A stretch of DNA of 64,000 nucleotides from Batillaria attramentaria (taxonomy: Eukaryota > Mollusca > Gastropoda > Batillariidae), in the NCBI GenBank assembly GCA_018292915.2, contig JACVVK020000088.1, positions 1,493,501-1,557,500 on the forward strand, written 5' to 3'. The first letter of the stretch is position 1; each line of letters begins with the position of its first letter. Shown here in pieces: positions 1-12,754 of the stretch. A program made the translations under genes and the position numbers. The notes beneath the pieces were generated by a model. It ran no database searches and was not told the DNA's origin. It worked only from the letters and a program-made list of their open reading frames with translations.

Positions 1-202
1 GAGATGAAGCTGTTTTGTGGAGGGGTAGTAATTTTTGGCGTGAAAGTACTGTAAGTATGGGTTTTAGTTCAGAATGAGCCTGTTTTGTTGTAGCCGTTTT
101 GGAAATCACGTTTGCTTCAAGGCCTGTCAGAGCTGCTCAGGTGTCCTGCTGAAGTATTTTTTGTAGCTCCCGACGCCACCATGAAAACACTTTCCTCTTC
201 TG

Positions 203-203
<1 letters not shown>

Positions 204-255
<52 letters not shown>
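204..255 (+). repeat. (TG)n microsatellite, 52 bp
   Basis: Uninterrupted TG repeat. Confidence 0.99.
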
Positions 256-258
<3 letters not shown>

Positions 259-1186
259 AATCTGTCAGAACCATGTGTGTATGTTTGAAAATATCTTAAA
301 AAAACAACCGACCTTCGTGGCATGTGACACAGGTCTACCTCTACACACTTTTGCCCCAACCTACCACATTGCCGTCACAGCAAATACGGTTCGTGGACGC
401 ATTTCTGAAGGTGCTCGGCTGTTCGTCTGACATTTTGTCCTGTCTGAGAACGTTGACCCAGACAAGAAAGGGCGCAGACTTCATGCAGTATAAATTTACC
501 TGGAAGTGCACCTTCACGAATTACTCCCAAGGTAGACTCGTCTAGGTGTCACTGGATACATAATACACAGCTGCACAGGTGTGCAATCACTGGCTTCATC
601 GACGTGTTGGCAGAATGGTGACGACCGATGTGTTGGCGTGGCAGAGTGTATCAGATAGCAGTAATACGCTGTTTGCAGTGTGCGTGACTGCCTGCACTAG
701 GTGTGATTGCAAATAAATACAGATCTCTGTGGCGTTTGGCAGGGAGCAGCTTCCAGTAGGTAACATTCCTCACCTAACTCACAGCACCTTACTGCTTATT
801 GTCAGCACAGCACTGACTGGCTTCACCTCTAAACCCAACGCTTTCAGTCGGCATTCAGTTCCTTCTGTAATTTCAGGTAAGTCGTGAGATTTCCGTTGCG
901 TTAGTCTTTAGTAATAGACTTAGAATGGAACAGGTAGATGTAAACAGGGCCGAGTGCAGATCTTAGTTTAGGCTGCCACTAAGTCTGTACAATCGGTAGG
1001 TGGGAACTTTGGCACGGACGAGTGCCAAGGAGATCGTACTCTGCACCCCCCCCCCCCTCTCTATCTCTGTCTCCTGTTGTACACGTAGTGAAATGGTATG
1101 TAGAATATAGTTTAGGGGACAGCTTGTTACTGAGATTGACAACAACGCATACATACTCAGTGCTGAATATAAACTTTCCTTCGCCA

Positions 1187-1197
1187 CCCTCCTCCTC

Positions 1198-1241
<44 letters not shown>

Positions 1242-1268
1242 ACTACCCCCCCCCCCACCACCACCACC
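1187..1268 (+). repeat. compound CCT/CT/CA/C/CCA microsatellite
   Basis: Adjacent runs of five simple motifs. Confidence 0.97.
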
Positions 1269-3676
1269 CGGGATGTACTTGTACTAGGAATTACAATAAA
1301 ATGCACTACCTTGATCGACATTGGTTTTGGTTGAAAACAAAAGGAGCGAGCGCCAGCGCAGGAGAATTTACAATGTAAAGAACCCAGAGAAAGCAAAACA
1401 TCACTTGATCACGAATCCAGACGACCAGTTCCGTCGGCACTCTCTCCACGCAAGCCGTGTTCGACCTGTGTATTGACTTAGCTTCAAGTGCGCGCTATTC
1501 TTCGAGCTCTTCAATACTAATCGATTATTCTCAACGCGACAATGTACACACCAATGTAGGCCTGGTCCTGTACTCACTGCCTCGGCTCCACACACTACAA
1601 CAGCATTGTTTCTGGCATCGGTGGTTGCGCTAGTGCAGCCTAAACCGGCGACAAGGGGAAGGGTTTGGGGTGAAGTGGTGCGGCACTTTGTCTGTCGGCC
1701 GTAATGAAGGCATTCATTCTCGTCTGTCTCGGTATCCCAGGCCTTGGCGTCCTCTGTACCCGCTGAGTAGCGTCTCCCAGCTCTGGGAGCGAGGACGATT
1801 CGGATTGATACAGGATGAACAGGTAGACTGACGCGCTTTGGTGTGCGCATGACTTCCGGTGCTCAAACCGAGGCCACCCATCTAGAAAAGAGAAATGAGT
1901 TGGCTGCAAGACGGCCAAACACATAATCACAAGCGAACACGTATCAAGGATTTTCGTTGGTTTTTTCTGTTTGCTGCTACTTGCCATATTTTTTATATTA
2001 TATATTCGAAGCCTCGGTTTGAACATCGGAAGTAAAAAAGAGGTGATGCACACGTATACCCGTGTAGCTTATCTACATGCACGGTCTCTCACCATACTCT
2101 GGAGACCTACTCTGGAGCTCACACAGAATGAGTCCTTGGCAGCTACATCGTAAGCTTCCGCCCAAGCCCAACCTAATGCGGCTAATAGATTTTCAAACAT
2201 AGCTCACCTTCGGCTCTCGTTTAGACCGGCGGCTGAAGGTATTCTCCTCTAATCACCGGCTTGTCAAGGCTCTCGGTGCTTTTAGCTTGTGGGCCGGGGG
2301 TTAGGCCGGGGCACTCTTTTGTGGTGTGGCCTGTTGGGGCGATTGTTTGCCTGCTTCACACGCCCACACCAGTCAACAACCATCTAGTGTGGCTGTCGCG
2401 GTGTCTGGGCTGATATAGTCGTGATCACAGGGACAGCATGAGCGAGGCATTTTATTATAAGAATGGAGCGACCTTTTTCTTGGCTCGGTAATTTCAAGAA
2501 GGTAGGTACGAAAATACCAGCTTTAGCGATGGTCGTAAGTGTAAGATTGCAGGCCTATTTTCTTCTCCAGCTTCCATTTCCTCTCATTCGGGCGTTTCTG
2601 TTAGTGTACCTCCCAGTTCTATCCCTAAAATACTGCCCACTGTTACGAGCTTACCGCGCCATTTACACGAGCGTGTGGGCGCGTTCAATTTTTTTTTTTT
2701 TTTTTTTTAGCAGACCTGAAAACATGCCAGTGTAGTCTGTTGGTAGTATGGCACCAATATCGTGCATTATTATGGTTTTGTTACTACGATAACTAAGTAG
2801 TATCCTGATACAGATCGGCTTGTTGATAGTGTTTTTGGGTCACTGTTGTGTCACTCATGCTGTTTCGCACGTGTTGGCCACACGCAAGTTAACAGCCAAG
2901 TATGCGAAAGTGGATTGTTAGTACTTAAGTCACTCATTGGACAAGCAGTTATTTCCTCTTCTCATAGGTTTTCCACAGGACACAGCAGCTGTCCATTGAC
3001 GACCGCGGTAGAGCGACACACTAACGTACCGATAAAGACTGATAATAAACGTGTGCCTTGATGCACGACTGAGTTTTACGGCCACTTAGCTAAGTATCGG
3101 TCGATTGTGTTAGGCGGGGATAGATTTAGGTAATTTCCTGGTTGATTAACCGCCCACTTCCACGTGTGTGTTCATTAAGCGATGGACGTGGACTGGGCCA
3201 GTGAATTATGGATGAACTGTCTACGGAACAAAATTCCATCGATTGACAGTCTCTCCATTATGTCGCAACCTTTGATTAGAGCAGCATGAGATTACCTCCC
3301 CTGCCGCTTCCGGTAGACTGACAAGAGTGATCGTCCTTGCATGACCCGGACGACTCAATAGCACTAGCAGCACGTAAAAGGAAATGACCCACGCCCGTTA
3401 GAAGCACGCGCGTACTAACATGGTTATTTTCACGTCTGGCACCAGGGCAGTAAAGCTTTGCTGAATATTTGATGGCAGTGTAGTGACAATGGAGAGGTCT
3501 GAAACAGCACGCTGTCTCCGTCCGTCATTAGGCGGGTGTTGCGTGTGGACGATTTGGCAGATGTTGGACGTAGTACTGAAAGATTGATTAGTAGTCTTGT
3601 GCTTTATGAGGGAAACGAGCATAATTTGGTGTCGTCGTGCTGGCCTAGCCGGGCTTTTTGTGTTTTTGCTTTTCTT

Positions 3677-3696
3677 CCCCCCCCCCCCCCCCCCCC
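3677..3696 (+). repeat. poly-C tract (20 bp)
   Basis: Uninterrupted C run. Confidence 0.97.
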
Positions 3697-5244
3697 ATTC
3701 GGATATTCTGGGATAGTGCCAGCGATGGGGCAATTAAGGTCAGTCGTGGGCGTATGTTAAGCAGCTGGAGTCGTCTGACAACAAAGAACTTTTACTGATT
3801 CTCAGCCGTAATAGTAGAAGAGAATAATACAAGAGTGATGACAGTGGATTCACAGCCGGGGTACCTTTTCTTTAACCCCTTCTGCACCGACACTACCATC
3901 ATGTCGGACGCTAGCTGCCTGAAGCCACCAAGTTACCTTCCTTTGGCCACTCATTTTAGTAACTGCATAAACCGCATGAAAAATACACTACAGTAACCAA
4001 CGAAAACAAGCCGTTTATAAGGGAGATCGCTCCAAGAAAACCTGGTAACGTCCAGCAACGGCGGAACAGAACGAAGATTTCGCACACCACTGACTGATAC
4101 TACTGAAGTCGCGGCAACACTGACCTTCCATTGTCAGTTAACGTACATATTTTTCACACAGTTCTAGAGTTTATCACACTTTCGGTACGTTTTTCACCCA
4201 CATAAATAAATAAATAAATACATTAATACATACTATCATCGACTGTAGCAGCTGACCGCCGTTGATATGAAAATGCTTATCGACAAACTGAGACCTACCC
4301 CCCCCCCCTTCTCTCTCTCTCTCTCATAATTCGTGAACCGCCGTTGCAAAGGTTGCTTTAATTGAACTTTTATCATTGAGCATGTCATAAGCACGTCTTG
4401 TTTATGCTCAAACTGTTTTACTGTGCCAGTGCAGCAAAAATAAATCAGTTTAAACCAAGTCATTGACATAGCGCGGCAGTGGGGACTGAAATCTTGTGAT
4501 GACTGTAGTCGTAGCCCAGCCAGAATGAAGTCAAGCATACAGCCATTAAGCTTAAGCTTATAGGGGCACTTGCCCCGGCGTTCATCCCTCCTGAGATGTT
4601 GGATTGTTTTAGTGATGTTTAGTGATTCCCATTCGACAGTGGACCATGTGTGTACAGCGTATTGCCTTTCACTTTCTCTGCTTTTTTGACATACATACAC
4701 ACGTATGCATGTATGTATACTCTTTCCTGTGCGCAGTTCAGCACTCAGCCCGGCAAAGAAATCACGTGCTGTCCGTTTGCGCAGCATGCAGGGCACCTCA
4801 GTTTTGAGTTGGATTATTCGGGCTAAGTTCTAACCTGTGTGGCTTGTTCACCTGTCTGTTTTCCGCACTCTTTGCCACAGTCCGCATAAATATGCCTTTT
4901 GAGTCGGCCCGTTGTGCGTAGCCAATTTGAGCCAGTCAGTCGGTCGTACTCATGCTTCAGAAACTGCTGCGATTTGCATCACAGTTACCACAGTGGCTAT
5001 AAATAAATGCCTGTTTGTCCGTACAGCTTATTCATAACCACGGTGTATGCGTCATACCTGTACCTGAACTGACACAACACATGTGTTTGGGTGCCAGGGT
5101 TTCGCCCCCGGGGGCCGGATAGACTGCATGCTTGGTGTTACGGATCACTTGGCAGCCATTGATATGGTTGGCGTGCGCAGTCAGGCGTGAGGAGACGTGT
5201 CCTCACTAGCAGAGCAGCATTCACGAGTGATATTCGCTCCGATC

Positions 5245-5268
5245 AGAGAGAGAGAGAGAGAGAGAGAG
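5245..5268 (+). repeat. (GA)n microsatellite
   Basis: Uninterrupted AG/GA repeat. Confidence 0.97.
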
Positions 5269-5589
5269 GAGTGTCGGTGGTGATGCGACAGAAATATTCT
5301 TCAGGGTCACCGCCCAACCCCCCCCCCTCCCCCAGCTTTAAACGTGCGAATTGGTGTTTGTATAAGCTGTGCACGTGTGCACCTTCGAATTGCTTAGCTT
5401 GTGCTACATGTCAGCTGCATTGCGTGCGACCCTTTTGCTTTGAGGCAAACAGTAATGGCCTGGCGGATTTTTATAAAAACAAGTTCTCTCTGACAAAATA
5501 GTGTAAAAATGAACATTATAATGACGCATGCGCCTTTGCACTTTTTTTTTAACTACTGTATTATCCCTTTCGGGAAATTCGGGCTGCCT

Positions 5590-5862
5590 CCCGTGAGGGA
5601 AGCGCGTCGCCGCGGTGCAGCGCCACCCAATACCCATCCTATATTTTTTACAATTTTGCTGGGGGAGGAAAGCCGGATAACCCGGCGAGAAACCCCCGAT
5701 GAGCAGCCCGGCAGCCAGGAAAATCCGGTATCACATATCACAAGCTCGACCTCGACCTCGGCTCGAACCCACGCTTCATCGCCATGACATTGGTGACGGC
5801 CGTTCAGTAGCGCAGCGGCTAAATCCGACGCGCTACCTATTAGACCACCGCTCACCCCCAGA
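5590..5862 (-). mobile_element. tRNA-derived SINE, family B
   Basis: The minus strand starts with a tRNA-like head containing GTGGTCTAATAGGTAGCGCG (A-box region, around 5833-5847) and the B box GGGTTCGAGCC (5760-5770). A GC-rich body follows, containing CTGGCTGCCGGGCTGC and GGCTTTCCTCCCCCAGC, with an end near CCCGAAAGGGATAATACAG. It differs from family A. Exact ends and target duplication were not resolved. Confidence 0.65.
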
Positions 5863-6476
5863 ATTGGTCGAGAATTGATGATACCTAACGATAACACAGT
5901 GTTAGATCAGCCTCTTGTAGTTGCTAAGACGTTTAGAGGGTTGAGAGTTTCTGGTACATGTACGTGGCCTGGAACTGGGAAGCCAGGCGTTGGCTTTGTG
6001 TGTGTAGTCTAAGCAAGGGAGGAGGCACCTCCTGGGGGCGCGTGTTTGTTTCTCTCGCCTGATGCCGATCAGATCTCGTGGCGATAAGCGTCCTGATTGG
6101 CAGGCGATAATTGTATCTAGAGTTGCAGACCCGGAGCATCTGTTGTCACTGCTGTTGACTGCACGCGCTGGGTGGGAAGTTGGGACCAGAGGGGAGATGG
6201 TTTGCTTGTTTGACGTGACTGACATCCTGGGCTCCAGTTACTTGCTGTCACTCCTTTGGCACATGTATCCGTCCTTCACCTTTTAGGAGTGTGCGTTTCC
6301 TGTCTTTAAACAGTTTTTTTCCCCTAGAAATATCTTTGAAAAATAGAATCCTGTGAAAATTCGGTTGGTTATTTGCCAGTAGTATTGTGTGAAATGTAGG
6401 CCGTGTGAAGCGGATTTTGCTAAACAAGGCGTTAGAGGACTTGGTTCTGTAGTAAGCTATTGTGGTTTGCTAAAAC

Positions 6477-6528
<52 letters not shown>
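6477..6528 (+). repeat. (TCTG)n(TC)n microsatellite
   Basis: About nine TCTG units followed by TC units. Confidence 0.98.
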
Positions 6529-8369
6529 ATATCTGCAGTGCGGATTCTAATCATGGAATTGCAGTCTGACGGCCTTGTATGCCAGCCATTTAACACATTA
6601 AAGAAATGTAGAGGATTTCATCTTTTCCATTTTCCTTTTCACTAATGCACACGCCGATGCTGAACAAGAAGATACTTAGAGTTGCCTCTGGTGGTGGTGG
6701 TGGTGGTGAAAGAGCTTGGACGAGGCACGCTTGGCGTGATCAAAGAGCAGTAGAGATAGCAGGCATGCAAGGCATGAAACAGGCGTCTGCCGCACGCTCC
6801 CTGTGATGCAAGAAGCAGCATGAGCGCTGTTCACTGTTCCTCTCCGCTGAGAGTGATTAAACCAGGCTGGAAAAGCGGAGCGTCAACAATGGGCGGCCGG
6901 CATAATGGGGCATGTCAAGGTATGATGATGGGGGGAAGATTAGGTACGGGGGGCAGTCCGGCATCTGAAGCCTGCTGCCCGTCCTCCCGGCTCCATCGTC
7001 ACCAGCGTCCAATTGCAGGATGTGCATTAGCAGAGGCTTTGAAGCGCAAGAGTTGGTCCTGTTGCTGAACCTGCCCTAGCGCTGATCGCCTGATTAACGG
7101 CTGCAGCCACAGTAATATCAGCTGCGTTCAGAAGCACAGCCTTCATTTGCAGAATCTAGAAGCCGTTAGCAGGTAGTTGTAAGATCTGCCTTCACTGATG
7201 GTCGTCACGCAGCCATAGTTCAATTTCCAGTGCTTTCATTTCAAGCACAGAAACAGCATACATCGGCCATTGAATTACACATAATTATTTTGGGTTTATA
7301 TACATATAAAAATTTTATGCAAAATCAAAATAGTACAACTCATTGGGTGAAGCCCACAAAATGATACCAGAGAAGCTTTTGTTGTATTTGTCAGCTTCAG
7401 GTCCAGTTTTGATATGGACAGAATCTAGTACTGTCTTGCTAAGATGTGAAGGTGAGTTTCCGTAGCTGCAAACTGACAGATCTATCTATCAAACCATCGC
7501 AGTATGGATCCTGGTTGCGTCATCATTGTCAGTAGCTCAGCTGGATGGACCTGTAGGGGACGAATCTTCCTGGAAGGTTTTCCAAACTCTTCCTCAGACG
7601 GTTTCCTGAACCGGCTGCCCAGTTTTGCTTGTTATTGCATGCTGCAGGCAAGCATACCGCCCTCTCGAGGAAGGACCGACACACGTCTAAGATAGTGTAC
7701 CAGGAAAGACACTTAGTACTCAGTCACTTCAGCAGGAACTTCTAAACTTTATGTTCCACAGCCATCTTTCCTGAACCGCTTGGTTCACCAGGTACAGACG
7801 TTTTGCCTTCTGGCTCGTGGCGGTGTGAGAGGTCGGGCGTCGGTATTGTTGTGATCAAATGTCAGCCGCAAAAACCAGGTAGATAAGACACAGTTTGAGG
7901 CGCCTCGGAACCGCTGTGTGGAATGCGGGAAAATATCGGTTGACACCAGTGCAGCTGTAGATGATTGGTGCCCCCAACGCCCCTCTACTCCTAGCGGTTC
8001 AGTTTTTGCAATTGGAATGTTACTGGCATTCTGCGAGCCTGCTGTTGCTGGGGTTTGTGGTGGTGGGTTGTTTTTGGTGTTTTTGTTGTTGTTGATGATG
8101 TTTGTTTGTTTTTGTTTGTTTGTTGTGGTTTTTTTTTGGGTGGGGGTGGGTGGGGGGGGGGGGTCAGTCGTTACGCATTTTCAGGATAATTCTGTATAAA
8201 GATGTCATTTGGGCATAGCGTAATACGGTTACAAGCCGAAGAACGCGGACAAATACCATGCATTTCCCCAAAAAGCGGCATTGTTGAGAACAGATGATTC
8301 GCGCTGAAAATAATGCTGCTGTCTGCCATTTCTGTCTATTAAATCTTAGATTTTTTGGGAGATATTTTG

Positions 8370-8880
8370 GCGCGATTATCGCGTGATCATCCACAGCGGT
8401 GAGATTTTTCCTGGGATTTTTTCTTCAACCCGAAAGGAAAAGAAATCGGCGGAAAACGCGCAACAAAACCAGCATAATAGCCACCAAAACATTTCAAAAG
8501 CAAAAGAATGGACGGACAAAATGTCGTGCGAGAGAGCTCTAAGCGCGGAACCTATTAACTCTAGCCATGCAAATAGGCATTTTTGAATCGGCCCGCGAGG
8601 CCTGTTGAAGCAACAGAGTGACAGCGGCCATAAAAACCGGAATTCTTTACTCTCGAAGTCCGTGCTAACCGATTTTTCATCAGGCTCTGCCAGAAGACAG
8701 CTTTCCGCGTCCGAGGTTGGTGCCATCTTGTCTTGAACTACTTCCGCACGCGGTCCTTTGTCCTCGGAGAAAACGGTGCATATTTTACGGTGAGTGTTCA
8801 GAATATCGCGGCGTTTTCAGAATAATAAACCTTGATGGCTCAAGGGTAGTGATGCGAAGATCTCACGCGTCGGTGTGGGA
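8370..8880. promoter_or_regulatory. promoter-like block (candidate, weak)
   Basis: The block is locally rich in CpG and holds an octamer ATGCAAAT (about 8567), a CGGAAGT ETS-type site and an AAGATGGC YY1-type site on the minus strand (8.72-8.75 kb), and a good donor TTACG|GTGAGT on the plus strand near 8.79 kb. A first exon on either strand is possible. Nothing proves transcription. Confidence 0.2.
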
Positions 8881-11800
8881 ATCCGTTTGTGCTGTTGTTT
8901 TGACGAACCTTGCCGTTGTAGTATGGTTCCTTGCGCTTTATAAGCAACTTCCCTTGTTGAGGAACTGTTCCCGGTGCTTGTTGCCCTGCTCAGTAATCAA
9001 TGCTGGTATTGGTAATGTCTTGGTGTGTAAAAACGTGAACTGAAAGTGGAACACAGGATTTTGTCTACATGGCATTGGCCATGAACCACGAGGTTGCTGC
9101 ACCTACTCAACAGTTTACATGGACAACCAGGCACTGCATTAAAAGGGAAAAGAAGAAGCAGGACTAAAAACAGTTGGCTGAGGCGGCGCAGAGACTCAGT
9201 TCCCTCTATATATCCTTTATATGCATCTACTGAGAAGTTTTATGGTTGGAGAAGTACTAACTTGAACTTGTGAAGAATGCAGAAAAGAATTCCTCTAGGG
9301 TGATACAGTCCAAGTCGTGTTGATTGGAGAGTCGCTGAGGGAGGGAGGGTCGAGAGACTCCGGCTCTACTGGTACAAGCAAGGACCTCTCACAATCTGGA
9401 TGCAGGCCGGGGTTGGCAGACTCTTACAGCGGGGTTGAGCAAGTTCAAAAGAAGCAATCAAATATGTTGCCGTCCCATTTTCCGGAATGAAATTGTTCTT
9501 CGAGCATTTTTGTCTTGCTGCGATCATGATGACGTGTGTGATTTTTTTTTCAGTTCCACTCAGCTATGAAAATCAGTTGCACATAATAGATTTTTGGAAT
9601 TCCACGCAATAACTGTTGGTGTTGCCACCAGATACTGCAGCTTTCAACAAGAGCATGCATGTATATGTATCTATATCTGCATTCACCCGTGTACTTAACC
9701 CCGGTAACCGATCGCTTTACGTTCGCGCCTGTATTGGCTTTTAAACACATTCTTCGGGCTTTGTTAGAAGGCCATCTTGAAGCAATTACCGCTGACAAAA
9801 AGTTCACAGCAGGGGTCATTGTGGCGACAAATATTACCATTCTCACGGGAACGCCATTTACATAGTTGCATCGGAAACTCCTGCTCTTATAAGTAAGATT
9901 TTGTTTGTGTACTCGCTCCACAGCTTTGCTTCAAACGCATACTGTGGAGTGATAAAAGAAGAGGGGGAAAATCGCGCAACCGTTTACAAGGGAGGGGTGT
10001 AAGGCAACACTGACGAGGAAGGCTTAAAGAGAGAGGCTTACAAAAAAGAATGAAAGGAAAAAACTTGGCGAAGCCGGCTGTCGAAAAAGCCAAGCTGTGA
10101 CTCTCACCGTGTGACGATGCGTTGCGCATGTCAATTTTTTCGTGTGTCAGTCTGACACGATCTTATCGACAGCTCCACATATGTTGCGACAAAGTCCCTG
10201 CTGGCTCTAATATTATGCAAAATGTATGCGTCTGGCCTGAGCCTTATCCTGCCGAGTCGGGGGGGGGGGGGGGGGCTTGCCGTAGTTCGTATGAATCATC
10301 TGATGTATGTTTCACGGTGTGAATAGATAAACAATTTGGGTTGCTGATTTACAGGGTCAGATTACAGATTTATTCCAACTGTCACGCCACAGTCCCAGCC
10401 CTTCACGTCATGTTCTCAAGTGCAGATGGTTCCTCTTTGTTGATCTAAAGAAATGTCAGTGATAACCCTTGATAAGGTCTGTATACGAAGGGTGTTTTGG
10501 AATCTATGGGTTGTGTCTGTCCTTGTCTGTGATGTGATGTGATGTCCATCTTTTGCTCCTCCAGCTGCTTTCGTTTTTTTTTTTCCCCCTTCAAGATTGG
10601 TGTCTCCTAGAGGTGAAATTTTACACCAGAACGTGGCTTGAGTCGTAAAATGCATCACTTGGTGATAACTCCGAGCTGGACCAATTCGTCGTAGTTCGGC
10701 CACAGACTTTGGACACCGGCCGGTTCGGTGAATTTTGTCCCAGGCTGCCCCTTTCGCGATTTCTGTCACTAAGACTTTGTCGTCAGTTGGTAGGTGATTA
10801 CGCAAGTAAAGTGAGTTGTCTGTTCTGTAAGTGGATAGCTCATCCTCGGGGACCGGATTTTATTTTTACCCTAAGTAGATAATATGAAGAATGGTTGTTT
10901 TGTGGGGGTTTGTGGGGTGGGATGGGATGAGATGGGGTTGGATGTAGGATTATTAAGGATTCCAGGTATCGGTTTTATACATTACAGCACACACGATCAT
11001 TTGATAGCTGTGAGGGCGTTCTCCTCGGATTTCAAATCTTCCAGCGCAGTATGCATCCTCACCAGCTGCTGCTGCAGTGTGGCTACCACTACTACACTTT
11101 AATTGTATTGACAAAGGGATGGGGGGATATCAATATGGTATGTGTGTTGTGGGGGGTGGGATGGGGGGTCGTGATGTTGGTGTGCATGCCTCATAGTCAT
11201 ATAGCCGTGACGCGTTTGTCTGTTTCGCGTGGTGATGGTAGTGTGGCGCTAAATCGGAAAGAAAGCTTCCTCGCTTATCTTCTTATTGATCTAACGATGC
11301 CAGCAAGGTGCTCTACACACTGTGAGAGGCAGCGCAGCTCACGCAGATCCCGCCACCACACGCACTACCACCACCGGTACCCACCACTTGCTGTAGAACA
11401 TGCAGCACTGGGCATGCTTGTGATGTTCCATGCCCTGGTGTGTGCGCCTCTCCCACGTTTGCACGATAGTAAGACTCTTCTCTTCTCCCACTATCATCAT
11501 CAGCAACTATCTTCTCCGTTGCACGCCGACCTCCACTAGCTACATGTACTACAACCACCGCCGTCACCCTCATCAACCCTAGTGCGGCTGCTGTTTAATT
11601 TACTAGCTGTACGTTCAGAAGTTTCTTCGATGCATGTATAACGGGACGTGCCGTGGATGTGAGAGGATGCGTACATACAGTGAGTGAGAGAGAATTTTGA
11701 TTCGAGTTGGTCATGGGGACGGCACCAGCGAGCATACATACTTCGCTGTGACGGCACGCGGCGGAAATTCGGGATGGTTGAGTAGCGATTGGTGGCATCC

Positions 11801-12218
11801 GACTCTCAGGCCTGAGTGAGCGAGGAAGCAGAAAGTTTTATTTGCGATCGGCGGATTTCTGGTCAGCTGGCTTGTTGCTTGTGCTGTGTGTGTGTGTTCC
11901 GTGTGAGACTGGAATGGTTCACAGTCGGGCTGTGTAAAGTGGACCGCGGCACGAGATTTCACCGCCGAAGGTACGTCATTTTTTTTTATTTTTTTTTTAA
12001 AGGTCTGATTGGCGAAGTGTTTATGTCAGAGAGCATGCATCTACGCAACATGCGGTCTGGTTCATGTTGCTGTGTTGATGGTTAGTGCTGCTTGGGCTGC
12101 GCTGGTCAGTCTAGTTGGTCCTCTTGGGCACTTTATACCTCGCGTAAATGCACAACGGCTGTTTTTTGTGTGTTTTGTTTTGTTTTTCCCCTACATAGCG
12201 ATTGCACCACTAACACAA

Positions 12219-12312
12219 AGTAACCCTAACCCAGGTTGCGTCTAAACGAGAGGCTAAAACCGTTAGCCGCTGCCAACTGAACTACCTAACCCTAACTCTA
12301 AACCTAACCCTA
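12219..12312 (+). repeat. degenerate telomere-like CCCTAA motifs
   Basis: TAACCCTAACCC near 12221 and a run of CTAACCCTAACT / CCTAACCCTA variants at about 12.28-12.31 kb, next to the 50-bp minisatellite. CCCTAA is the complement of the TTAGGG animal telomere unit; here it is broken and short. Confidence 0.6.
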
Positions 12313-12352
12313 CCTGATGCTAACTGAGCGTTACTTGGTAACTGCAGATAGT

Positions 12353-12754
12353 GAGGGGCCCACAGTGACTCCTGAATGGCCGTGTGACAGTCACATCAGT
12401 ATGAGGGGCCCACAGTGACTCCCGAATGGCCGTGTGACAGTCACATCAGTATGAGGGGCCCACAGTGACTCCCGAATGGCCGTGTGACAGTCACATCAGT
12501 ATGAGGGGCCCACAGTGACTCCCGAATGGCCGTGTGGCAGTCACATCAGTATGAGGGGCCCACAGTGACTCCCGAATGGCCGTGTGACAGTCACATCAGT
12601 ATGAGGGGCCCACAGTGACTCCCGAATGGCCGTGTGACAGTCACATCAGTATGAGGGGCCCACAGTGACTCCCGAATGGCCGTGTGACAGTCACATCAGT
12701 ATGAGGGGCCCACAGTGACTCCCGAATGGCCGTGTGACAGTCACATCAGTATGA
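12353..12754 (+). repeat. minisatellite, eight 50-bp units
   Basis: CACAGTGACT recurs at exact 50-bp steps from 12361 to 12711. The units are almost identical: the first has CCTGAATGG for CCCGAATGG and one has GTGGCAG for GTGACAG. Each unit contains GTGACT...AGTCAC, an inverted repeat that can fold, and GGGGCCCA. Confidence 0.97.

Larger units (their letters stand above)
1..5589. other. non-coding stretch, no gene recognised
   Basis: Simple repeats at 204-255 (GT), 1187-1268 (CCT/CT/CA/C), 2689-2708 (T) and 3677-3696 (C), a GA tract at 5245-5268, and otherwise unique sequence. Open frames are short and mostly repeat-driven. No protein family was recognised. Confidence 0.6.
5863..12218. other. 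non-coding stretch, no gene recognised
   Basis: Contains a TCTG/TC microsatellite (6477-6528), GT/G-rich tract (8.07-8.16 kb), poly-G (10259-10275) and the promoter-like block at 8.4-8.9 kb. No exon of a known family seen. Confidence 0.55.

Noticed and set aside
4236..4796. 186-codon open frame on the minus strand
   Set aside because: Ends in simple GA-rich repeat translation; no family resemblance or splice context.
12361..12717. CACAGTG in every minisatellite unit linked to the transposon ends
   Set aside because: No flanking sequence is shared with the transposon termini; seven bases within one repeated unit is a single coincidence.
12353..12754. CRISPR-like array
   Set aside because: The units are contiguous with no variable spacers; it is a eukaryotic minisatellite.
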